DNA of 64,000 nucleotides from Victivallales bacterium (GTDB taxonomy: Bacteria; Verrucomicrobiota; Lentisphaeria; Oligosphaerales; Oligosphaeraceae). The stretch is from assembly GCA_017417585.1 (NCBI GenBank), contig JAFPYX010000026.1, forward strand, positions 62,001 to 126,000, given 5' to 3'. Positions 52,539 to 62,256 of this stretch are shown here, in pieces. The notes below the pieces were generated by a model. It ran no database searches, was not told the DNA's origin, and was given only the letters and a program-made list of their open reading frames with translations. The position numbers and the translations under genes were made by a program. Numbering within the stretch: the stretch's first letter is position 1; every line of letters begins with the position of its first letter.

Positions 52539-54134
52539 ATGGGCAAAAACACATTCTATTTGACGACACCGATCTACTACGTCAACGACAAGCCGCACAT
52601 CGGTCATGCCTACACTACCATTCTTGGCGATGTCCTCTCGCGATGCCATCGGCTGCTTGGCGAACCCACGCATTTCCTCACCGGGACCGACGAGCACGGG
52701 CAGAAAGTCGAACAGGCCGCCAGGCGAAACGGCGTCTCCCCGCAGGAACACTGCGACACATATGTGAAGCGCTTCCAGGAACTCTGGGAACGACTGGGCA
52801 TCAGCAACGACGACTTCATCCGCACCACCGAGGAACGCCACACCAAAGTCGTCCAGAAGATCCTGCAGGACCTCTGGGACCGCAAACTTATCTACCAGGC
52901 CGACTACGAAGGATGGTATTGCGTCGGCTGCGAGCGCTATTTTACGGAAAAGGACCTCAAGGACGGGCATTGCCCGGACTGCGGGCGTGTGGTGGACAAG
53001 CTGGTGGAGAAGAACTACTTCTTCAAGATGAGCCAATTCCAGCAGGCACTCATCGACCACATCAATTCGCATCCCCGTTTCCTGCTGCCGTTGAACCGCC
53101 GCCAGGAGACTCTGGGCTTCCTCAAGCAGCCGCTCAACGACCTTTGCATCTCGCGCTCCAAGGCACGACTCTCCTGGGGCATTGAACTCCCCTTCGACCA
53201 CGACTACGTGACATACGTCTGGTTTGACGCACTGGTCAACTACATCTCCGCCGTAGGATATCTCGCTAATGACGCCGAGTTCCAAAAATGGTGGCCTGCC
53301 AGCTACCACTTGATTGGGAAGGACATCCTCACCACCCATGCGGTCTACTGGCCGACGATGCTCATGGCGATGGAGATTCCCCTGCCCGACACCATCTTCG
53401 CCCACGGATGGTGGCTCACCCCGCCGCCGGCCGGCATGGTCGAAAGCGCACAGGCGACTGCCGAGGGCGTCAAGATGAGCAAGAGCCTCGGCAATGTCGT
53501 CAATCCAATGGACATGGCGGACAAATACGGAGTGGATGCGCTTCGCTATTTCCTGATGGCCGCCATGGCGCTGGGGCAGGACGCGACTTTCACGGAGGAG
53601 TCCTTTGTCACCCGATTCAACGCCGACCTGGCCAACAATCTCGGGAACCTGCTCTCCCGCACCACCAAGATGATTGAGAAGAACTTCGCGGGGAAACTTC
53701 CGGAAGCCACCGAACCGGGCGAAGACGAGCGCGAACTAGTCAACAGCGTGAAGAACGCCGTCGCCGCGATGCGCAACGCCATCCTGAACATGCAGCTGGA
53801 CCGGGGGATTGCCGAAGTGATGTCGGCGGCCGGCGCCACCAACCGCTACTTCGACACCATGAAGCCATGGGTTCTGGCCAAGGAGGGCAATACCGCCGCG
53901 CTGGGACGCGTCCTGCGAAACACCGCCGAGGCCCTGCGTATCATCGGAGGACTTCTTTATCCCGTGATGCCCGTTAAAATGGCCGAACTACGGCGGCTGC
54001 TCGGCGTCCCCGAAGAGCAGATTGCGCCGATGATGGACAAACTGGAACACTGGAATCAACTCCCAGATGGCGCCACTGTAGGGCAGCTAGCAACGCCGCT
54101 CTTCCCCCGCATCGACCTGCCCAAGCAGGCATAA
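52539..54134 (+). CDS. metG: Methionyl-tRNA synthetase
   Basis: Charges tRNA-Met. The 531-residue protein has HIGH at 20-23 in KPHIGHAYTT, a single CxxC...CxxC zinc knuckle (Cys128, 131, 145, 148), KMSKS at 312-316 and the anticodon-binding helix bundle. It lacks the C-terminal tRNA-binding domain found in E. coli MetG, as in many shorter bacterial forms. Between AHGWW and KMSKS there are about a dozen extra residues (PPPAGMVESAQATAEG), where most relatives have a short loop. AGGAG lies 8 bp before ATG; the 13-bp palindrome TTGTAA-A-TTACAA (52509-52521) overlaps the expected promoter region. Confidence 0.94.
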   Translation: MGKNTFYLTTPIYYVNDKPHIGHAYTTILGDVLSRCHRLLGEPTHFLTGTDEHGQKVEQAARRNGVSPQEHCDTYVKRFQELWERLGISNDDFIRTTEERHTKVVQKILQDLWDRKLIYQADYEGWYCVGCERYFTEKDLKDGHCPDCGRVVDKLVEKNYFFKMSQFQQALIDHINSHPRFLLPLNRRQETLGFLKQPLNDLCISRSKARLSWGIELPFDHDYVTYVWFDALVNYISAVGYLANDAEFQKWWPASYHLIGKDILTTHAVYWPTMLMAMEIPLPDTIFAHGWWLTPPPAGMVESAQATAEGVKMSKSLGNVVNPMDMADKYGVDALRYFLMAAMALGQDATFTEESFVTRFNADLANNLGNLLSRTTKMIEKNFAGKLPEATEPGEDERELVNSVKNAVAAMRNAILNMQLDRGIAEVMSAAGATNRYFDTMKPWVLAKEGNTAALGRVLRNTAEALRIIGGLLYPVMPVKMAELRRLLGVPEEQIAPMMDKLEHWNQLPDGATVGQLATPLFPRIDLPKQA

Positions 54135-54153
54135 AGCCAAAGCCCAATCATTG

Positions 54154-54194
54154 AAGCCGGGACATCGAAGAATCAGAGATGCCTCGGCTTTTTT
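54154..54194 (+). terminator. Intrinsic terminator of metG
   Basis: AAGCCGGGACATC pairs with GATGCCTCGGCTT (one mismatch, two G-U) around an 11-nt loop, followed by six T. It lies 20 bp after the metG stop. Confidence 0.85.
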
Positions 54195-54255
54195 GATGAA
54201 TGGAACCCCTAGCCGGACTAGCCAATCTCAAGCCCCTTATCTTCCTTATAAAGAA

Positions 54256-57200
54256 ATGCGTCACTTACTTCTTTTGCTTGCCATGTCCGCCATCTACGTG
54301 TCCGCCGCACCGCTAGCCACCTACGAGGGTTCCACGCTCAAGGACGCTGTCCTGTTGATGAAAGGCGAGGCCGTGGACGACGATGGCGCCCTCGCCGTCA
54401 TCACGCAAGGCGAGAATGCCTTCTACCAGAACACCCCCGGCTGGAACGCACAAGAGCTCTCCCAGCTGGAATTCACCGTCGCCAGCGACGCCCCCGGCTA
54501 CTTCCAGTTCCTCGTGCAGTTCCGCGATGCGCAGGACCAGCCCCGCAACACCTCCTACCGACCATTCTCCGTGATTCCTGACGGCCAGCACCGTACCTAT
54601 ATCGTACCAATCCACGAAATCCGACAGGACTCCGACGCCACCATCTCCTCCTGGACCCTGCGATGGATGGGGTGGGATGGACGCATCGCCATCAAGCGCC
54701 TGGAGGCACAGCCCCAAGTCAACCTCATTCCGGGAGCCACGCATCTCGTTCCCGCCCAAGAACAACGCCTTATCACCCTCCGCCCACGCGCAAAATGCCG
54801 CCTCGTCTGGCAGGACGGAGAGTGCCCCGGAGTGACTCTGCGTTTCTATGGACAGGATTTGACAGAAATTGACAATTCCGCAATCGTCCTACCCGCCGGC
54901 GAGAACGCGCTGGAGTTCACCGCGCCGGAGATGCTCATCGAGGCAGGCGTCACTGTGGACGGCAAGGCCGAAGGTTATCCCGTCCTCGAATGCCTGAATT
55001 ATCACTTCCCCTTCTCCTCCTACGGAAAATGGCGTTGCCAATGGATTTGGAGCCAAAAGGAACTCGGACCAGACGATGCGTATGTCTGGTTCCGCAAGGA
55101 AATTGACGTCTCTGCGGACGACCCTGTGAAGTACGCCGCCATCGCACTTCTGGCAGACGACAAGTCGCAGGTCTATGTCAACGGCGTGCCCGGCACGGCA
55201 ACAAACCACTGGCACATTCCGGGCTACCAAGAATTTACGGAATTACTCAAGCCCGGGCGAAACCGCCTCGCCGTGCGCGTGTACAACGGCGTGCTGAACG
55301 CGGGTTTGGCGGCAGATGTCTATCTGGAGACCGCCTCGGGCATCCGTCTGCTGGACACGGACGAGACCTGGCTCTGCGAGGCCAAAAGCAACTCCCTGAC
55401 CGAGCCGGAAGTCATTGACCAGCCGGTGATTCTGCTGGGTGGAAAGCCCAATGACCTCCAGCCCTGGTGCGACGGCATTGGCTTCCGCAACGCCGGTCCG
55501 CGTGGAAAATTGGAATTGCTCGAAAGCACTCCCGGCACCCTGCGCGTCCGCGTGGCGGAGCCTCCGCCCTTCCCCGTGGAACTTCTGCACTTCCAGCTGA
55601 GATTCGCAGACGGCACGCCCGCCCGCGAAATGGAGCTGGCGGTGGAATGCAACGGCGACTGGACGAGCGGGGCGGAACTCACCATCGGCTACCCCGTCCC
55701 GCATCTGACCATGGGCGAGGCGGAGCTCTGGCTGGCTGACGACGTGGTCGCGCTCGCTAACCCGCAGGCGCTCGCGCACCTCAAGGCCGCCGAAAACACG
55801 CACCCCGGCCTCGCGCAGGCGAAGCTCGCTGGCGGAACTGTGCGCCAGAAACTTCTTCTCAACGGCAAGGCATACGACCCGCACTTCTGGCACGGCAACA
55901 CCACCTTCCAGACCGGACGCTTCTTCGAACTCAAGCGCGCCGCCGAGGCGGGCATCAAGAACTACCGCGTTCCTGTGCGCTTCGTCGACTTCTGGAAGGC
56001 CGAAGGCGAATACGACTTCAGCCTCTTCGACCAGTGGATGGACTACCTCTTCACCTACTGCCCCGACGCTGTGGCGGGCCTCCAGGTCTATGCCTTCATG
56101 CCCGATTGGTGGCTGGAGCAGAATCCCGACGAGGTTTCCGCACACGACGGCGACGCCAAGCGAAATACCGCGCAAGAATACCAGTCTCTCGCCTCACGCA
56201 AATGGCTCGTGGACGCGCGGGCGCCCATGGCCGCGCTCATCGACCACATCGCCAACGCCCCCTACGCCGACCGAATCTGGGGCATGAGTTTCTGCGAGAA
56301 TGGCAACGGCGAGTGGTTCTGGTCCAACCTGCCCCTCGGTGCCGACCGCATTGACTGGGCCGGATACGCACCCTGCGACTTGGCGCACTTCCGCGACCAT
56401 CTCCGCGCCAAGTACCGCTCTGACAAGGCGTTGCAGAAGGCGTGGCACGACAGTACCGTCACCCTCGCCACTGCCACGTTGCCCCCGCACGGCTCGGAAA
56501 AGCACTCCTCCATCGGCGTGCTGCTCGACCCCGCCACCGACCAGAACATCATCGACTGGTATGAATTCCGCAGCGCGGCGCTGGCCAACGCCATCTGCAC
56601 CATGGGCGCCTTCGTCAAGAAGGAGACCAAGGGCAAGTGGCTCTTCGGTGCCTACTACGGCTACGCCAACGAACTCTCCTGCAATGGCTACATCCCCATC
56701 CAGATGAGCGGCCACGGCGGCTTCCCCGAAGTCGCCGCCTCGCCCAACGTGGACTTTGTCCACGCCCCCGCCCGCTACACCCTTCGCGGAACTGGCAAGA
56801 GCGACTCCATCATGCAACCATGGACCACCTTCCAACTCCATGGAACGCAAGTCTATATCGAACAGGATGTCCGGCTGCCCTACATTCCGCGGCTTTCCGA
56901 CCACATGCGCACCTACTGCGGGATGGGCGACGCAGGCCGCGAGGGCATCGGCCAGCTCGACCGCTGCCTCGGCGTGATGCTCGCCACCGGCACGCTCAAC
57001 TACTGGTTTGACATCCAGCTGGGTTCCTTCTACGAACACGCCTTCTCCAGCCGACTGGCCGAGCACTCTGAGGTCCTGGCAGAACTCCCATCCGTCAAGG
57101 GTCTTACGCCAGTCGAGGTCGCCATCGTCGGCGACCGTGACTCCCTCTACCGCACTCGCGCCACCGACGCCAACGGTGTCTTCCAGGCCGCCGTGGACGG

Positions 57201-57945
57201 CACCTACAACCGCTTCAACGAACTCGCTGTGCCTTTCCACAGCATGTCGGTAAGCGACTTGCTGGACAAGTCGATTGACGCCCCGCCCCACAAGTTCTAC
57301 GTGATGCTCCCCACGCTTGTCCTCAGCAAAGAACAACGCTCCCAGTTGATGAAGCGCTTCCAGCGCGAGAAGGCCACCGTGGTCTGGCTTTACTGCGCCG
57401 GCGCGGCCTACCCCAGCCAGGCACCCTCCGCCACGGCCAATGCGGACTTCCTGGGCATCGCCACCGAGATGGACACTGCCATGCAGCTGCCGGAGATGGC
57501 ACTCTCCGCAGAATACGGCGGGCCCCTTGCCTGCCGCAACCAGGTCGAAAGCGCACCGTGGTTCCGACCGGTCAAGGGCTTCGACAAGGTGCTTGGCACC
57601 TCCGTCAACGGCCAGCCGCTAATGGTCGGCAAGAAAATCGGCGCTTCATACCATTATTATTGTACCTTGATGAACCTCCCGCCGGAGGTCTATGCGCCAC
57701 TGCTCGACCAAGCCCGCGTTCACCGCTACCACCTGGGACTCAAGGATCCCGTGTGGGTTGGCAACGACGTTGTCTTCCTCCACGCCGCCACCGGCGGTCC
57801 CAAATCGCTCAACCTCCCGCTCGGTTGCCAGGCACGCGCCATCATCGGACCGCTCAAGGACACCTACATCCAGTCCGACAAGCCCTTCGAGACCGAAGTC
57901 GGCCTCACCTACGGCTTCCTCGTCGAACGCTACCCCGAACGGTGA
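54256..57945 (+). CDS. Secreted GH42-like glycoside hydrolase (beta-galactosidase type)
   Basis: Large exported protein, 1229 residues. The start at 54256 is chosen since it gives a signal peptide (MRHLLLLLAMSAIYVSAAP), whereas the longer frame starts inside the metG terminator. Residues ~20-280 look beta-rich. About 280-400 is a sugar-binding beta-sandwich (ALLADDKSQVYVNGVPG). A TIM barrel begins near 530 (GKAYDPHFWHGNTTF) with MSFCENGNGEWFW near 677-690, where Glu681 is the probable acid/base, and IEQDVRLPYIPR further on. A flavodoxin-like trimerisation region follows. Overall it fits the GH42 clan, but exact specificity (galactosides or other plant/host glycans) is open. It is followed 27 bp later by a small EamA gene. 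Confidence 0.72.
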   Translation: MRHLLLLLAMSAIYVSAAPLATYEGSTLKDAVLLMKGEAVDDDGALAVITQGENAFYQNTPGWNAQELSQLEFTVASDAPGYFQFLVQFRDAQDQPRNTSYRPFSVIPDGQHRTYIVPIHEIRQDSDATISSWTLRWMGWDGRIAIKRLEAQPQVNLIPGATHLVPAQEQRLITLRPRAKCRLVWQDGECPGVTLRFYGQDLTEIDNSAIVLPAGENALEFTAPEMLIEAGVTVDGKAEGYPVLECLNYHFPFSSYGKWRCQWIWSQKELGPDDAYVWFRKEIDVSADDPVKYAAIALLADDKSQVYVNGVPGTATNHWHIPGYQEFTELLKPGRNRLAVRVYNGVLNAGLAADVYLETASGIRLLDTDETWLCEAKSNSLTEPEVIDQPVILLGGKPNDLQPWCDGIGFRNAGPRGKLELLESTPGTLRVRVAEPPPFPVELLHFQLRFADGTPAREMELAVECNGDWTSGAELTIGYPVPHLTMGEAELWLADDVVALANPQALAHLKAAENTHPGLAQAKLAGGTVRQKLLLNGKAYDPHFWHGNTTFQTGRFFELKRAAEAGIKNYRVPVRFVDFWKAEGEYDFSLFDQWMDYLFTYCPDAVAGLQVYAFMPDWWLEQNPDEVSAHDGDAKRNTAQEYQSLASRKWLVDARAPMAALIDHIANAPYADRIWGMSFCENGNGEWFWSNLPLGADRIDWAGYAPCDLAHFRDHLRAKYRSDKALQKAWHDSTVTLATATLPPHGSEKHSSIGVLLDPATDQNIIDWYEFRSAALANAICTMGAFVKKETKGKWLFGAYYGYANELSCNGYIPIQMSGHGGFPEVAASPNVDFVHAPARYTLRGTGKSDSIMQPWTTFQLHGTQVYIEQDVRLPYIPRLSDHMRTYCGMGDAGREGIGQLDRCLGVMLATGTLNYWFDIQLGSFYEHAFSSRLAEHSEVLAELPSVKGLTPVEVAIVGDRDSLYRTRATDANGVFQAAVDGTYNRFNELAVPFHSMSVSDLLDKSIDAPPHKFYVMLPTLVLSKEQRSQLMKRFQREKATVVWLYCAGAAYPSQAPSATANADFLGIATEMDTAMQLPEMALSAEYGGPLACRNQVESAPWFRPVKGFDKVLGTSVNGQPLMVGKKIGASYHYYCTLMNLPPEVYAPLLDQARVHRYHLGLKDPVWVGNDVVFLHAATGGPKSLNLPLGCQARAIIGPLKDTYIQSDKPFETEVGLTYGFLVERYPER

Positions 57946-57972
57946 AAATACACCAAGGAGATTTGAACACCC

Positions 57973-58404
57973 ATGGGCACTTCCTGGTGGCCGCTTTTCC
58001 TCATCATCGGCTCGAATCTGGTTTACCAGAGCAGTTCGCGCTGCGCCTCGAAGGACGCGCAGCCCTTCGCCGCGCTTGCCGTGGTTTACACCATCGCCGC
58101 AATCGGTTCGCTAATCTTTTTCGGAATCACCGGACGCGAGAGCGGAAGCCTGATGACCAATATCCGCGCCCTCAACTGGGCGAATTACCTGCTGGGCCTG
58201 GCCATCATCGGGCTGGAGGGCGGCTTCCTCTACCTCTACCGCAGCGGCTGGAGCGTCAGCGTCGGCCCCATTTGCACCTACTGCGGAGTCGCCATCGGGC
58301 TGCTCATCCTCGGCGCACTCTGCTTTCACGAGCACATCACCCTGAAACAAATCTTCGGCACCCTCCTCTGTCTCGGAGGCATCGCCCTGATTTCGATGAA
58401 ATGA
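57973..58404 (+). CDS. Half-size EamA-like membrane protein
   Basis: The 143-residue protein has four to five hydrophobic segments, one EamA repeat: SWWPLFLIIGSNLVYQSSSR, AALAVVYTIAAIGSLIFFGI, GWSVSVGPICTYCGVAIGLL and GTLLCLGGIALISMK. Full EamA proteins have two repeats, so this would act as a dimer, like SMR proteins. AAGGAG precedes the ATG by about 12 bp. It is in the same transcript as the GH42-like gene, which suggests uptake or export linked to glycan use (inferred). The stop is followed at once by 23-bp tandem repeats. Confidence 0.75.
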   Translation: MGTSWWPLFLIIGSNLVYQSSSRCASKDAQPFAALAVVYTIAAIGSLIFFGITGRESGSLMTNIRALNWANYLLGLAIIGLEGGFLYLYRSGWSVSVGPICTYCGVAIGLLILGALCFHEHITLKQIFGTLLCLGGIALISMK

Positions 58405-58405
58405 C

Positions 58406-58493
58406 TTTCCAACAATTCACCGAACGGATTTCCAACAATTCACCGAACGGATTTCCAACAATTCACCGAACGGATTTCCAACAATTCACCGAA
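58406..58493. repeat. 23-bp tandem repeats, 3.8 units
   Basis: Identical units starting TTTCCAACAATTCACCG at 58406, 58429, 58452 and 58475 (the last partial), beginning 2 bp after the EamA-like stop codon and ending 7 bp before a promoter-like TTGAAA. Each unit contains CCGAACGG, a short inverted repeat. There are no spacers, so it is not CRISPR. Confidence 0.9.
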
Positions 58494-58499
58494 TTACGC

Positions 58500-58527
58500 T
58501 TGAAAAACAGAAGAATGGCATTAAAAT
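58500..58527 (+). promoter_or_regulatory. Candidate promoter of the DUF4143 ATPase gene
   Basis: TTGAAA (58500-58505), 16 bp, TAAAAT (58522-58527), directly after the 23-bp repeats. The leader would be about 145 nt (58535-58677), where no gene is seen. Confidence 0.5.
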
Positions 58528-58677
58528 AAAACCTAAGTCCGTAAATTTGAGTTTGAAAAGTTGCGATGGTGCCTCGGCATCGAAATTGCGATGTGCTTCC
58601 GTCCGCCAATTCAAAGGAAAATTTCACGGATTCAGGCATGAAACAAGCCAGCCAAAGAACTTACAACCACCACTCTG

Positions 58678-59952
58678 ATGAAGAAGTATAAGGCAAGAAT
58701 CGCCGACCGTCTCCTGCGAAGCAAACTTGAAGGGAAAGGCGCGGTATTGGTCGAGGGAGCCAAATGGTGTGGCAAGACAACCACGGCTGAGCAACTTGCA
58801 AAAAGTGTTCTTTATCTAGCCGATCCGGAATTCAGTCGCCAATATCTGGACATGGCCGCAATCCATCCAAGCCACTTGCTGGCAGGAAACACTCCACGTC
58901 TCCTAGATGAGTGGCAATTGGCCCCACAGTTATGGGATGCCATCCGCTTTGAAGTTGACCATCGTGGGGAACTGGGACAATTTATATTGACAGGCTCGGC
59001 TGTCCCACCCGTCACCAATGAAATTCATCATACCGGAACAGGACGGATTGCGCGTCTGAAGATGCGCCCCATGAGCCTATTTGAATCTGGTGAATCGAAT
59101 GGCGGCGTTTCGCTGCATTCCCTTTTCGTGGAAGGAAATGCTATTGGGGACGACTGCCATCTTCCCCTGGAGGAACTAGCATATCTGATCTGCCGTGGAG
59201 GATGGCCGTTGGCAACAGAAATGCGCCCAAGCGTCGCCTTGGAACAGGCTTTCGACTACTGCGATGCTGTGGTGCATTCAGACATTTCGCGTGTGGACCA
59301 TGTTGCCAGAAATCCAGAACGGGTTAAGAGACTGATGCAAAGTTACGCCAGACTTCAAGGCACCCAATCCGCAACCACTGTCATCAGGGCAGACATGCTT
59401 GCCAATGACAATTCCTCCTTGGATGAGGACACTGTCCAAGCGTATATCGGGGCCCTGAAGCAGATTTTCGTCATCGAGGACATGCCTGCCTGGAATCCCA
59501 ACCTACGTTCCAAGACCGCCATTCGCACCTCCGACACGCGCTACTATTCCGACCCGTCCATCGCAACCGCTTCCTTAGGTCTTGGTCCCAACGACCTGAT
59601 GGCTGATCTCAATACTTTTGGATTGCTTTTCGAGACCCTCTGCATCCGTGATCTCAGAGTCTATGCAGATGCCTGTAACGGACAAGTCTATCACTATCGG
59701 GATGCCTCCGGTCTGGAATGCGATGCCGTTGTCCATCTGCGAAATGGCTCTTATGGCCTCATTGAAATCAAACTCGGCGGTGAACGCCTCATTGAAGAGG
59801 GCGTTTCGTCCCTAAGCAAACTCGCTGACAGAATTGACACCACGCACATGAAAAATCCCTCCTTCAAAATGGTGCTTACTGCGACAGGTGAATATGCCTA
59901 TCGTCGTAAGGATGGCATTCTCGTTGTGCCAGTCGCTTGTCTAAGAGATTAG
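58678..59952 (+). CDS. AAA+ ATPase with DUF4143 domain
   Basis: The 424-residue protein has a Walker A motif VEGAKWCGKTTTAEQ near 25-39, Walker B-like RLLDEWQLAP near 75 and sensor segment FILTGSAVPP near 102, followed by the DUF4143 C-terminal part (DSIMQ-free; GLIEIKLGGERLIEEGV near 365 with the ExK nuclease-like pattern). These proteins are widespread, often horizontally spread; their function is not known. The D-(E/I)xK arrangement recalls PD-(D/E)xK nucleases, but activity is unproven. It has moderate AT content compared with the genes around it and sits between carbohydrate-use genes, so it may be a recent arrival. Confidence 0.85.
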   Translation: MKKYKARIADRLLRSKLEGKGAVLVEGAKWCGKTTTAEQLAKSVLYLADPEFSRQYLDMAAIHPSHLLAGNTPRLLDEWQLAPQLWDAIRFEVDHRGELGQFILTGSAVPPVTNEIHHTGTGRIARLKMRPMSLFESGESNGGVSLHSLFVEGNAIGDDCHLPLEELAYLICRGGWPLATEMRPSVALEQAFDYCDAVVHSDISRVDHVARNPERVKRLMQSYARLQGTQSATTVIRADMLANDNSSLDEDTVQAYIGALKQIFVIEDMPAWNPNLRSKTAIRTSDTRYYSDPSIATASLGLGPNDLMADLNTFGLLFETLCIRDLRVYADACNGQVYHYRDASGLECDAVVHLRNGSYGLIEIKLGGERLIEEGVSSLSKLADRIDTTHMKNPSFKMVLTATGEYAYRRKDGILVVPVACLRD

Positions 59953-59998
59953 TTTTTATTGATAAAACGGTGGAAGAATCCAAAACAAGGAACTAGCC

Positions 59999-62203
59999 AT
60001 GAAGAAATCCCTCTTGTTCGCACTCTGCTGCCTGCTGACCTGCATTGCCTCGGCGCTGGTCAAGCCGGCGACCGTTTTCTGTGACCACATGGTGCTTCAG
60101 CGTCAAATGCAGGTGCCAGTATGGGGCACGGGAACGCCCGGCGAGAAAGTGACGGTCTCTTTTGACAACCAGACCGTGGACGCCACGGTGGACGCAGACG
60201 GCCGGTGGAAGCTGCATCTTGCCCCCATGGAGGCCAACGCCAACCCGCAGACTCTGGAAATCACCAGCAACGGCGGCGAGTCCTTCGCCTTCACGGACGT
60301 GCTGGTCGGCGAAGTATGGCTCTGCTCCGGACAGTCCAACATGGAAATGCCGCTCTGGACCGACAATCCGCGCTGGCGCAATATCAATGGCGACAAATTC
60401 GCGGCCGTAGGCGGAAACCCGCTGATCCGTGTGGCGCGGATGGTCCCCTACAAGTGGCTGCCGCTTCCCAGCGCGGACTTCCCCATGGCGTGGAACGTCC
60501 TGACTCCGGAGAACGCGCCGTCGTTCTCCGCCGTGGCCTTCTTCTTCGGGCATCGTCTTCAGCAGGAGCTTGACGTGCCCATCGGCCTAATCACCTCCCA
60601 CTGGGGCGGAACTCGCATCGAGCCCTGGACTCCGCCCTGCGGATTCGACAGCGTGCCCGAAGTGGCCGACATCGCCCATTGGGTGAACGCGCGTATTCCC
60701 GGCCACCCGGAATACTTTGCGCTCATCGACAAGACCCGCGCCATCCTGACGGAGTGGCAGACCGCCTTCAACCAGGCCGCCGTGGCCAACCAGCCGCTTC
60801 CCTCCGCCCCCGTATTCCCCGAAGAACTCGCCCCCATGAACAGCCACCAGCAGGCCACCGCCCTCTACAACAGCATGATCTACCCCTTCGTGCCTTTCGC
60901 CATCCGCGGCGCCATCTGGTACCAGGGCTGCAGCAATCTTGGCGACGGCGAAATCTATCGCCAAAAGATGCAGGCGCTCTTCAATGGCTGGAAACTGGTC
61001 TTCGAGAACCCGGAGCTGAAATTCTACTTCGTTCAGCTGGCGCCATTCAATTACGGCGGAAATGGCCTGGCACTCCCTATCATCTGGGAGGCACAGGAGC
61101 AATTCTGCAAGGACAACGAACCCCAGGTCGGCATGGCGGTCATCAACGACATCGGCGACTACGGAGACATCCATCCGCACAACAAGAAGCCCGTGGGCGA
61201 ACGCCTCGCCAATCTCGCCCTGAACCGCACCTACGGACGCGATGACCTCAAGCCGGACTTCCCACGACCAGCCTCCTGCACCTTTGACGGACCATCCTGC
61301 ATCCTTACCTTTGCCAACGTGACCGAATGGAAATCCACCGCCCCCGACGGCACACCTTCCGCAAACGACTTCGAGGTGGCCGGACTAGACGGCATCTTCG
61401 TCCACCCCAACACCGTCGAGATGGATGGCACCACTCTCAAAGTCACCCTCCCCGATGGTGGCAAAATCTTCCAGGTGAGATATCTCTGGTTACAGACCGT
61501 CACCTCCACGCTCTTCAATGAAAACGGTCTGCCCATGGGTGCCTTTCGATTCTCCCAACCAGTCACTGAAGAAGACCTCCAAAATGCCCTCAGCAACCAG
61601 ACCCTGGTCTATAAAATTGACCTCTGCCAAGCTGGCATCCAGCGAGGGAAGCCCGCCAACTACCTGGTGGACAACTCTGCGAGTATCCAGGGCAAGGTCA
61701 AGCGCGTAACCTATTTTCTTCGCGCGACGGACAAGCAAAGCGACACTCAGTGGATGCTCGTGGGCATGGATGCCTTTACCCAGGACGCCACAAAAATCGG
61801 CATCCCGACCGCCGTTTCGGGCGCATCCTTCCAGCAGAAAGTCCAGAACCTGACCGTCGTCACCAATGCTCCCGGCGTGGCCTCCAAGACCTACTCCGAG
61901 GGAAACATCGAGTTCTTCCCCAACAACTATCACGTGACGGCCAAACTCAACCTCCCAGGCAACAACGGCGGAATATACGACTTCGACGACTCCCCCGGCT
62001 CGCCTCTCGACGGCTATGGCGCCATGCAAGTCCACGCTTTCACCGACAAGTTGACGCTCTTCGCTTTCAACAACTTCACCGCCGGAACCATCGCCGACTT
62101 CGGATTCGGGAACTCCACCGGAGACCATCCCGACTGGACCTTCAGCAAAAACCTGAGCAACTACGAAAGCGTCCTGCTGGAGGTCTATGTCGCCTTGGAG
62201 TGA
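59999..62203 (+). CDS. Sialate O-acetylesterase, secreted
   Basis: Removes O-acetyl groups from sialic acids or other glycans. Signal peptide MKKSLLFALCCLLTCIASA. SGNH-type catalytic region: VWLCSGQSNMEMPLW with Ser113, IRGAIWYQGCSNLGDGE near 300, and the Asp/His segment DIGDYGDIHPHNKKPVGERL near 385. At 734 residues it is longer than the usual 480-640: the last ~200 residues (from SIQGKVKRVTYFLRATDKQ on) form an extra beta-rich domain, perhaps for carbohydrate binding. It is probably periplasmic or on the cell surface. Acetylated xylan oligomers are an alternative substrate. Confidence 0.85.
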   Translation: MKKSLLFALCCLLTCIASALVKPATVFCDHMVLQRQMQVPVWGTGTPGEKVTVSFDNQTVDATVDADGRWKLHLAPMEANANPQTLEITSNGGESFAFTDVLVGEVWLCSGQSNMEMPLWTDNPRWRNINGDKFAAVGGNPLIRVARMVPYKWLPLPSADFPMAWNVLTPENAPSFSAVAFFFGHRLQQELDVPIGLITSHWGGTRIEPWTPPCGFDSVPEVADIAHWVNARIPGHPEYFALIDKTRAILTEWQTAFNQAAVANQPLPSAPVFPEELAPMNSHQQATALYNSMIYPFVPFAIRGAIWYQGCSNLGDGEIYRQKMQALFNGWKLVFENPELKFYFVQLAPFNYGGNGLALPIIWEAQEQFCKDNEPQVGMAVINDIGDYGDIHPHNKKPVGERLANLALNRTYGRDDLKPDFPRPASCTFDGPSCILTFANVTEWKSTAPDGTPSANDFEVAGLDGIFVHPNTVEMDGTTLKVTLPDGGKIFQVRYLWLQTVTSTLFNENGLPMGAFRFSQPVTEEDLQNALSNQTLVYKIDLCQAGIQRGKPANYLVDNSASIQGKVKRVTYFLRATDKQSDTQWMLVGMDAFTQDATKIGIPTAVSGASFQQKVQNLTVVTNAPGVASKTYSEGNIEFFPNNYHVTAKLNLPGNNGGIYDFDDSPGSPLDGYGAMQVHAFTDKLTLFAFNNFTAGTIADFGFGNSTGDHPDWTFSKNLSNYESVLLEVYVALE

Positions 62204-62256
62204 CCAAGCCGCCCATCGACATCAACTTTTCATAACTACTTAATTTTAAATCACTT

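Noticed and set aside
58406..58493. CRISPR array
   Set aside because: The 23-bp units are directly joined without spacers and no cas gene is present.
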